From: Pleurobrachia bachei
Lineage: Eukaryota; Ctenophora; Tentaculata; Cydippida; Pleurobrachiidae
DNA length: 23,483 bases
Assembly (NCBI GenBank): GCA_000695325.1
Contig: AVPN01000644.1
Location: 1-23,483 of the forward strand
Direction: 5' to 3'
In this document: positions 9,127 to 19,600 of the stretch, in pieces
Position numbering within the stretch: the first letter of the stretch is position 1
Layout: each line of letters opens with the position of its first letter
The notes under the pieces: model-generated
Database searches by the model: none
Seen by the model: only the letters and a program-made list of their open reading frames with translations
What the model was told of the DNA's origin: nothing
Program-made: the position numbers and the translations under genes

Positions 9127-9174
9127 AATTTCCCGGTTTTTCAGATTTTAATTTTCCCGGTTTTTCAGATTTTA
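9127..9174. repeat. Two tandem copies of a 24-bp unit
   Basis: Two adjacent copies of a unit containing TCCCGGTTTTTCAGATTTTA at period 24. No function is evident. Confidence 0.7.
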
Positions 9175-9373
9175 AAACCAAAAAGTGCGCGCGGTATCAG
9201 TGCGCGTAAAAATGCAAAGACCTTTATTTCTTTTCGCGCGTTCCATTTGTAAGTGCTCGCCCTTGATTCTTGAAACAACAAAAACCCCGTTTTCATTTTG
9301 GACCAATCATGGAACCTGAATCTAAACGATGCAACACGAAATATATGAATATCTGACAGCTGAAGGGGAGTCG

Positions 9374-9529
9374 GTGGATATAACCGAAACAGGCCTGTCA
9401 GTGTCTCAGTCTGGCAGTCTGTGGTACTGGTACTGGTCTGACCAGTGGTCTGATCTAACAGTAACAGCTTGAGATCAGATCTGGCCGGCGCCGCCAGACT
9501 GAGACAGGGCCTGGTCCAGTCATATCCAC
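9374..9529. repeat. 156-bp long inverted repeat (hairpin)
   Basis: The left arm starts GTGGATAT and reads toward CTCAGTCTGGC; the right arm (9491-9529) is its imperfect complement, ending CATATCCAC. Arms are roughly 40 bp with scattered mismatches around an 80-bp centre rich in CTGGT/ACCAG. It could be a degraded MITE or a transcribed hairpin; no target duplication was seen. Confidence 0.55.
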
Positions 9530-9905
9530 TGAGATCGGGATTGAACGATGAGCCCAGTAATACTGAATGATTAAAGAATAACATTAAGTTTAACCCAAAT
9601 AAATAGGTACAGTTCCGGTACAGACTACAGTATTATATTAGTGCAGTGACAGTTTGCTGTACTTTAAGATAACGACATACCAAAATCATTTCATCAAATT
9701 ATTAGTATAGTTCATCAAAAAGCATTGTTTTAAGTTAGCTGATAGCTCTCAGGATCTGTTTTAAGAAAATAAATAAGTCAACGGTTAAACTCTTAAATAA
9801 AATTGATGTGCGAAATACTTGTCAACATCAACTTGGTAAAGCCTAAACAATTAAGTTCAAAAATATAAAAATTAACAATTCCAAATCAAAAACAAACATT
9901 GATCA

Positions 9906-10620
9906 TCATATTATTTCAGTCCTCTCTAAGTTTTTAAGCTTTACAAATTCCTGAGCTACTTCATCGTGTATTCGTTGGGAGAGAATAATGACAATACTGA
10001 GATTCTCCTTCGTTAGATACACACACCTCCCCAACGCCAACCTGTAATATTTCTTGGTCAATATTTAGTGATATGATGGTACTGGTAGACATGTAGAAGG
10101 TAAAGTTTGAAACACCCCCTCCTTTACCTCAAAGCTCTAAGTACTAAGAGAATTAAAGATGGATCGGGTAAAACTAAGCCCCCCCCCCCCCCTGCAATCA
10201 CCCCACCCAATTACCTGTCCTGTATTGATCCCGTCTCAATAAGACACCGAAGGGGCATGACAGCCACGCCCACCAGCTGATCAGTCTTTACAAAACACCA
10301 GTCCTTCACTGAGAACTGCAACTCGTAATCATTCGGTTCGTTGGGTTTCAATATTTTCCTGCCAGGGATATGAAATGTTAGAACTGGGTGATTTGGGGAA
10401 ACTATTGAGGGAGATTTTAAGCATTCAATTAAACATATATTAAACGGTGGGTTAACTTACAAGTGGAAAGATTCGTTAAAAAGGGGAGAGTATGTCTTGG
10501 TCTTTGAGCCAGTGGTAAACCGCCGCTTTACGCCCGATGTCCCCGGCCCTATTAAGTTAACCTCTACAAAGGGCTTGAACATCTTAGTGGTGTTCCAGTT
10601 GAGGCGACTAGCGGAAACAA
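9906..10620 (-). CDS. UNC13: UNC-13: C2C domain and C-terminal tail exons
   Basis: Exons 10461-10620, 10215-10358 and 9906-10041. C2C reads [15 protein letters not shown], then [10 protein letters not shown], then [13 protein letters not shown], matching Munc13 IFRPFIEVNIVGP, NESFQFSL and CYELQVCVKDYCF. The loops lack the Asp cluster needed for Ca2+, as in Munc13-1 C2C, so a Ca2+-independent membrane contact is expected. The tail [18 protein letters not shown] is almost the Munc13 C-terminus and confirms the end of the gene. Confidence 0.92.
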
Positions 10621-13600
10621 CTGAAACAGAAAATATTGTTATTTAATGTTACCGCATCGTGTTACCATGGTTACCATGGTAACGCCAGACCTCTGAACAC
10701 TGCCATGCCTACCTTTAACAGTTAGATCGTGGTGTTCCTGGCCGGGAGGACTAAACAGATCAACTTGTAGCTGCAGTTCCCCCAGTGAATCCTCCTGCTC
10801 TGCGTACCAGTTCTGACTCTCGGCATTATTCACAAAGTTCTTGATCAGGGTGTCTGTAGTGAGCCTGTAATCACTGAGAACCTTCCTCAAGTGTTTCATT
10901 TCACTCATCTTCTCCAAACTTTTAGCCTTGGTGCAGTTATCAGAGTTATCAGTGAAGTAGTTCTTTAGATAGTTCAGTATGTTCTCCACCATGAGGCTCT
11001 GCCTGTTGTTCAACTCCTGGACCTCCTCGTGAGCCATAGAGTTGATATCAGGTAGAATTATTATCTCCTCAAATGCCTTCAGTGTCACTTTCCAGGCGTT
11101 CCGAACTAATGGTTTCCTGACCGCCTCGTAACAGTTCTTAACAAACTTATCAAATATCTGATCATAGTACATGAGAAGGGGAGATATCATCTCCAACAAG
11201 ATATCCTCATCTTTCTTACTCTTCACATTCCGCAGATCAGCCTTGATCCATCTGATAGAATTCTCGATATGCCCCTTTAGATGATCAACCAGCTCCACAA
11301 CTAGATTATTCCTGGTCTCTTTCAATTTCTTCTGAGTCTCATCACAGATCTTCCGGATGCTCAGGTCAAGATTATCCCCACCCATTGTCTTGTACAGACT
11401 CTGTAACTCCTCCCTCACCTGGTGAACATTACACAGAATGACGCACTCAGTAGCCAGGGTCTCCGGTAATCCCGCCACGTTACTTTTGAATACTATCGTT
11501 ATACGCTTTATGTACTCCATCAGATTGGCAGAATTTACTGTAGTACCGTGCCCGTAACTCTGGCACGGGGCAGTCGATCTTCTCCAGTTGTTCAAATGTT
11601 CCGTGGAGAGAAGTGAAGATATCAATTACGGAGGACGAGTGTTTGTTTCCAGACGTGATCTGAGCCACGAATTTGTCCTTCTCCAGGGATTTGACGAGGA
11701 AATTATTCCGTACTACCTCGTCCGCCTCGTCTAGATACTTCATGACAAAGGGCTCAAACCACCGGGGGAATTCAGGGATCTTGCCGACGTGCTCGGGAGT
11801 GTTCGCCACATATTTATCGTAGACAGACTTTACTTGGAGTTGTAACATCATTATGTCGTCTGTTGTAACCTGGATGGGAAAGACAGAAACTAACTATCAT
11901 TGGCATTGTTGGTGGTTAGGAATGGCCGACACTATCAAATTTTTGTTAGTGACGTCATATGGAAATCCGGTGAGCAATTTTTCCTACCTCTGTGAGATAT
12001 GTCTGGACATTGTCGTTTAAATCCGTTTTTAGTTCTGCGGAAAGGTGCTCCCAAAACGTTTCCGCAGAGAGGTCGGCGTGGTTAAAAAACCTGGAATACA
12101 TAATCAATTAATTGATGATATAAACCAGTCAGTTGATCAGTTAGTTGATGATTCTATCACCCAACCATATCACTCAACCCACTCCCTCTGTTCACAGTAA
12201 ACCCACTGGGAGGAGTACGTTTACTAGCAACTCACGATCTGAATACAGGATCATAGTATTTCTTATCCATCCTAATATCCAGGATGATAAGGAAGATTAA
12301 CTTCTTCCAGTAGGCTGTCTTGGGGTGCTCGTTGAGTGGCTCGGTGTTCTTATACTCCGAGGCGTATATCTCGTCTGTCCTCTTACTTATAAAGTAATAT
12401 GTCTTCACCAGGCACGCCTAGAGGGAGGGGAGGAGATGGTTAAACAGAGTGGGTGGAGGGTTGGTTAAAATGTCAAGGGAAGATGTTCTCAATTTCCCTT
12501 CACTCGTCCCACACAAAAGTGACATCTAACAACTAAACTACTAAACGGTACTCACCTTTACCCTCTCCTTGATGATTCCATTCGTTCTCCTAGTATTATC
12601 CCCTCCACTAGTCCCACTGACCCCCTGCTGCAGGACCTTCAGCCGGAAGAACACTATACTAGTCAGGAGATCTATCGAGTTCTTCAGATCTGCCATGCTC
12701 TTCTCTTCGTTGGGGTAGATGGCCGGGTAGACCGCCTTGTAGGAGGTGAGATTCTGACGCAGAGCAAACTGCAGCCTGTCCAATACTTGGGTAAACCTTT
12801 GTTTCTAATGGGGGAGGAATGTTCAAAATGTTAACTTTAATATGTATTTCTATTTTTCAGCGAGTTTCAATCTAACTCCGGTATACAAATATATAGAAGT
12901 ACCATCGCACCCGGTGACACAATGTGAGGAATCTAGGAATGGCATTCCTTCCGGCAGATCAGCTCCCATGAGCTGTATTTCGGCAGGATTTCCGATCGGC
13001 GACCATGTTTAAATTTTAGGATAGAAACAATCCTTGTGTTTCAGTACACATTCGTATTTGTGCGAATTTTTGGAGACACATGCCTCCATTGGGTCCTTTT
13101 AAGTTCGAAATGGATACAAACACCAGAGATTAGTTCTAACTTCATTGAATATGCATCTCCTGTATTTTGAAAAAATCGGCAGATTTTTACCGGCAGGATT
13201 TCTATATTCCTCGCATATTCCTTAGGAATGGGGAGGGATTCTGTCGGATTCTGTCGGTTTCTGCCGAAAAATACAAAAATTGAAATTTTCTAAATTTATC
13301 AAGTTTTAGCACTAACCCCACTAATTTTGGGACGCTGAATCACGTGAGCTACTTTTTAATCACCTCAGAGGTCAATTAAGTGTGCTAATTGGCATAATTA
13401 GCCGGTAATTAGCAAATCTTTAGAATGGGCTATTACTGATGTCATTGCCCAGTAACCCAACCAATTTTTATACGCTGAATCACATGAGTTACTTTTCGAA
13501 GTTCTTCAGGGTCAATTAAGGGAGCTAATTGGTGAAATTGTTCGGTAATTAGGAAAAGTTAAACAGGGATTGACGGTCGCAGGGTGGCCTGCGGCCACCA

Positions 13601-16600
13601 ACGAAAACCGGCAGAAATGGGAATGGCCTCCGGCCATTCCCGGCAGGTTTCAAACCATGTGTCACCGGGCCATCGCAGTTGGTTTATTTTCATTTCCCGA
13701 CCTACCCCAAAGTTGGAGACGTTGATCTCCTGCCGCCCGTTCCTGTCTCTGTAGTGTGTGTTGATGTAGGCTAGTAACCTACTGACGTGTTGGGGTGGGG
13801 CGTCCTTCTTGGTTATGAATCGCCGCGTTAAACATGAGAATTGTCTGAGGGGGAAGCAGCGTGTTAGAAAGAAGGGGCGAGGGCGTGTTAGATGTTGTTA
13901 AAGGAAGGGTATGTTAGATCTGTTTAGTCTTTCTTGATTTCTGTTTGTAACAGAGCTGACTGCCTTGTTACAACTAGGTCTAATTGTTACTCACGTCATA
14001 GCCATGAATATTGACTCAATCCCGTAACGGGTAGCGAACTCCTCTACTATGAGCTGGGCTGTCTTATCGAAAAACACCGGCCACTCCTGAAAAAAGGATA
14101 TATTGTATTTAGCATGATAAAATCCCGATAAAGTTCGTTTTGTTCGAACTCTTTTTAGGGTCGAACAAGGCAAGATAAAGTGTTGTGTTCAACCAGGATA
14201 CCGCTCAGACACAGTTTCAAGGGAATTAATTCACGTAATATACACGTACATCTCCGTTCTGTTGTTTCTTATTCTCCTCAGGGATCTTCACCTCACCGTT
14301 AATACTGTACATGTGACTAAATAACGTCTCATGCAGGATCTGATACTGAGAAGAGGGGGCGGGGGATTAGAGTTAGATATATGGGAGGTAGTATGTAGTT
14401 AGGTATTTGAGTAGTTGGTCCAATAAGAATGGTGGTTCTACCCCAGTTCTACCTACCTGAGTATGATATGATGCCATGTTGTGCGCCTCTCCCTCTATCT
14501 TTATTGTCATTCGAAGGTGAATCTGCCCAGAAACATCCGATCGATCTGTCCTCTGGTCTGCAATTACAACGCATTAGGGGAGAGTGGTTGCTAATTGAAT
14601 GCAAATTCAGCGCATTAGGGGAGTGGTTTACCATTTAATACAAGTCCAACGCATTAGGGGAGTGGTTGTTATTACCGAGAAAGGAGCATGCATTTTCTCA
14701 GTATTACACAATTATTGCAGTAGTGCAGGTTGCACCAGAAAGGAGGGGGCAGGGCGTATGCCACTTTTCAATCCCCCACCCTAAGTAGCCCCCTTAAAAG
14801 GAATGGCCTCTATATTTTAACTCTCTATTTTAACTTACTAAGATCATACCACACGTCCGTCTCTCCACACAACTGTTTTACATCGATGATGGTCTGCCCG
14901 AGGAAGTCGTCAGGTTCCCGTTTCAGATGGGTCATCAGTTTAGATTTCAAGTCATCATCCTCGTCCCAAACTCTGACCTGAGATACATTTTAACAAGATA
15001 GACACCGACATAACAGGTAGTCAATAAATCAAAACAGATACGACGGATATAAGAAAAATTGGTAACCACACCTAACCAACCAATGATTGAGGCAATGATT
15101 GAGGCAATGCGGGGCCAATGTAAAGGCATGTAGTTTACCTTGATCCTATCTGAGCTGTTGTTACAAACAAAGCTGAATGTCTCCCTCCACTTGGGGTTGA
15201 GATCCTGCAATATAGTGTTGGTCCGCTCCCTTTTCTTGCCAATCTGCACCGTCACATAAGGATCACTGGTCCCGCTCTTATCTTTACCAGTCAAACCTTG
15301 GGCCTCAACCACCTGGTGGGTTATTTTGTAGACATCAAGAGAGAAAAACGTATATATGGCCCCTTGTAAGCTATGTGAGGGTTCGGTAGATCAAGTAGTC
15401 CCTTTCTTCATGAATAAAGAAGCAGTATTTTATTATTACCTCGATGTCGATTTTAGCGCTCCATTTGCTGCTTCCTGTTAGGATGGAATGTTTAACTTCC
15501 TTCTTCACAGAGTCCAAAGTGTCCTGAGTGTAGATGAACGCATCACGCAGCAGCTCAAAGACATGTTGGGATGAGTTCTCTGTAACTTTTATACGCTGCC
15601 TGAAATGAGATATAGAGAAGATCATGTTCATTTTTGGGTTTATTTAGTTTTGTTGTGTGTAGGGTATGCTTTCTAAACATACTCCTGAAAGTAAAGGGGT
15701 TCACAATTAACTCACTCTATATTTCTGATGATATTCTCTTGCAGAGCTGAGTTCTCGGCACAAGCCTCCTTGCTCTTTTGCCGGGCCCTTTGGAGACAAT
15801 CTGCATTCATCAGTTCCTGGCACTTCTGGTGGCATTTAATCCCACACTTCCCACACTTCATGCCCTGTTTCCTGACCCCGACCAGGAGTCCCTCGCACTC
15901 GGAACAGTAGACCGGAGAGAGGAAGGTCCATGTTTGGAACATGTGAGGTTCGGATAGGGATATCGGATAGATGAGCGCTTGGACCGTCTTTTTAAATACG
16001 TGTACCTGGATGGGGTTTCCGGTTTAAGGAACTTATAGATTGGCGGAAAACATTGAACATTGACATCTTATAAGTATCATCTCTTCCATTGAACAGTGTG
16101 ATGCAGGAAAATCAAGGTCAAACGATCAAAACAAGCTTGTTACCTATGTTCTAACTCTAACACGATCAAAACAAGCTTGTTACCTTGAGTGAATCGTAGT
16201 TGGGTATGTTGAGAAGAGGGTCCTCCGTATCAGGAGGCATCTTCTCTTCTTCCACCTCCTCCTCCGCAGGCGCTGTGAACATCTGTTTCATCTTGGAGCT
16301 ACTCACTGCATCCCACATCCTGGAGAGAGTAGGGGGTTAGTGGGGTGGGAGTTAATGCGGGGTTGTTTGGAGAGGAGGTTAGTTAGCGGGGGAGGGGGTT
16401 AGTGGGGAGCAGGGGCTGTGAACATCTGCTTCATCTTGGAGCTACTCACTGCATCCCACATCCTGGAGAGAGTAGGGGGTTAGTGGGGTGGGAGTTAATG
16501 CGGGGTTGTTTGGAGAGGAGGTTAGTTAGCGGGGGAGGGGGTTAGTGGGGAGCAGGGGCTGTGAACATCTGCTTCATCTTGGAGCTACTCACTGCATCCC

Positions 16601-19600
16601 ACATCCTGGAGAGAGTAGGGGGTTAGTGGGGTGGGAGTTAATGCGGGGCTGTTTGGAGAGGAGGTTAGTTAGCGGGGGAGGGGGTTAGTGGGGAGCAGGG
16701 GCTGTGAACATCTGCTTCATCTTGGAGCTACTCACTGCATCCCACATCCTGGAGAGAGTAGGGGGTTAGTGGGGTGGGAGTTAATGCGGGGTTGTTTGGA
16801 GAGGAGGTTAGTTAGCGGGGGAGGGGGTTAGTGGGGAGCAGGGGCTGTGAACATCTGCTTCATCTTGGAGCTACTCACTGCATCCCACATCCTGGAGAGA
16901 GTAGGGGGTTAGTGGGGTGGGAGTTAATGCGGGGTTGTTTGGAGAGGAGGTTAGTTAGCGGGGGAGGGGGTTAGTGGGGAGCAGGGGCTGTGAACATCTG
17001 CTTCATCTTGGAGCTACTCACTGCATCCCACATCCTGGAGAGAGTAGGGGGTTAGTGGGGTGGGAGTTAATGCGGGGTTGTTTGGAGAGGAGGTTAGTTA
17101 GCGGGGGAGGGGGTTAGTGGGGAGCAGGGGCTGTGAACATCTGCTTCATCTTGGAGCTACTCACTGCATCCCACATCCTGGAGAGAGTAGGGGGTTAGTG
17201 GGGTGGGAGTTAATGCGGGGTTGTTTGGAGAGGAGGTTAGTTAGCGGGGGAGGGGGTTAGTGGGGAGCAGGGGCTGTGAACATCTGCTTCATCTTGGAGC
17301 TACTCACTGCATCCCACATCCTGGAGAGAGTAGGGGGTTAGTGGGGTGGGAGTTAATGCGGGGTTGTTTGGAGAGGAGGTTAGTTAGCGGGGGAGGGGGT
17401 TAGTGGGGAGCAGGGGCTGTGAACATCTGCTTCATCTTGGAGCTACTCACTGCATCCCACATCCTGGAGAGAGTAGGGGGTTAGTGGGGTGGGAGTTAAT
17501 GCGGGGTTGTTTGGAGAGGAGGTTAGTTAGCGGGGGAGGGGGTTAGTGGGGAGCAGGGGCTGTGAACATCTGCTTCATCTTGGAACTACTCACTGCATCC
17601 CACATCCTGGAGAGGAGGGGGAGATGTTGGGGTTAGCGGGGGAGGGGGTTAGTGGGGGAGTAGGAGCTGTGAACATCTGCTTCATCTTGGAGCTACTAAC
17701 CGCATCCCACATCCCGCAGGGTAGCTGGGGTTAGTGGGGGAGATGTTGGGGTTAGTAGGATGAGTCCTAGCTGGGTCGGGGATTCAGGAACCGCACGAGG
17801 GTCCAGTAATCAAAAGGATGTCTGTTCAAGCTATGACATACACTATTATTTAATTTGGTGTCCTATAATCACCTGTCCAGTTGATTAATATTTCCAGATC
17901 GGAATGTAGAGCCCTGAATAGTTGATCTATCCTCCATTGTATCTTCTGGTCTCTCCTCTCCATCGCACTCTTCCTATATGACACACCATGTTTAACTTCC
18001 AATTATCAACCACGTCATGTCCCCCCTAAACTCCTCTTTCTCTCTCCTCTTTCTCCCCATTCTCTCTCCTCTTTCTCTCCCCATTCTCTCTCAATTAAAC
18101 CCCCTTTCAGCAGACTACAAATATTTAATGTTCCTCTCTCTTTGTAGTTTCAACCATTACATACCCGAGGAACAGAACGGATGTCCTTCCCTCTGACGTA
18201 TTTCATCTCTCTCATTCTATCCATGGCTCGGATCCACATGAGAGCCCCCTCAGATAACTCCTCCCCGTGCTCTGAACCATCCAGGGACATCTGACCAACT
18301 GGTCCATCACTAGGGGGAAATGTTGGGGTTAGAGGTAAGATGGAGAAAGTAAAAGTAACAGTAGCTCTACATTGTCACAAGTCACAATAATAGGGGTTCA
18401 AGAGAGTTCCTTACTCAATATGATTATTGTGGAAAGTTTGGTGATCAGATTGAACTGCAGCAGTAGAGGGCCGAGAGGACTCTCCCTCACTGTTATATGA
18501 GCTATGTCGAGAACGAGAGGGGCAACTCTCAGAATCCACATTCAGCTCTCTGTAGACCGATCCACTCTCGGAGGTTAGGTAACTGTCCGTTCTAGTGTAG
18601 GGACATGGTCCAGCTGAAATAAAGAGAAGGTTAGATACCACATTAGCTACATTCTCATGGTGCTAGACCCCCTCTCTCTGAACCACAGAAAAAAATAACA
18701 AATCTTCTACTAACATCAGCAACTTACACTGGGGCGGTGGATTCCGTATACTGAGAGTTCGTGTAATGTTTTGTCCTTTGATATCTTGAAAGTTCTTAGC
18801 CTGGCTTTGGGCTCGTAACGTTGTCATCTGTAAGAGGGTAAGTGGGTGTGATATATGATGGTGAGATAGGGTAGATAGAGAGGTGGTTATGCTTCACTAG
18901 GAGACATGTAGAATCATAAAACCACGTCCCCACAAGATATATCATGCAGGAACCGACCGATACAAGTAAAAAACCAATCCGAACTCGTTATTCAGGTCAC
19001 GTGAATGGTTATCAGCCGATCAGGGACCAGTATTTCCTGATTCGGTCGGTTCCTGATATCATGCACACATCTCACCTCACACAGGCGGCATAGAATGTGC
19101 TCCAAACACGAAGAACAACACATGTTACAACACAATTGTGACAAGACGAGGGGCGCACACAATTATGCCCTGATAGAATATTTTATATATTTGGGGATAA
19201 GACACACGCTAAACACGCACACAAGTGATTCACCTGCGCCTTCGTTACAAAACAGCTGTAAATAAGGGTAACAATTGGAGAGGGGGTGGACAGGCATTGT
19301 TCCTCTGTACACACAGGGGGGGGGGCTAGATATGACCCCCATGCAGCAGGGTTAAACAATACCCAGCTCCAGCTCCAGCTCTGAGCGCGGGGTTCGGAGA
19401 GACTGGACGCATGCGAGATATAGAGCCGCGCGCACGCACACTCCTGCTTACAGCGCCGTGTGCTTTGCGCTGTAAAGTCTTACCCGCGCCGTACAGACAC
19501 GATCAATGAAAATAACCATCAGTGATGGGGTGCTGCAGTTGCAGGGAGTGGGGATAATAAGAATTAAAATGGGGTGCAATATTATACTGGACAGAAGATA

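Larger units (their letters stand above)
9086..9905. other. Intergenic region 3' of UNC-13
   Basis: No gene is seen. It contains the short tandem repeat and the long inverted repeat listed separately. The part from about 9560 to 9905 is AT-rich and should hold the UNC-13 3' UTR; I found no canonical AATAAA on the minus strand close to the stop. Confidence 0.45.

Noticed and set aside
10660-10684. Palindrome built on GTTACCATGGTAAC in a UNC-13 intron
   Set aside because: Short and isolated with no target duplication; probably chance or a trivial local duplication.
16272-17756. CRISPR-like regular array
   Set aside because: The whole 143-bp unit repeats, with no variable spacers, and it is a copied intron-exon border in an animal gene.
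17873-17978. Alternative reading of this UNC-13 exon ([20 protein letters not shown])
   Set aside because: It looks protein-like, but its exit phase puts a stop in the next exon; the frame giving [11 protein letters not shown] is the only one that continues.
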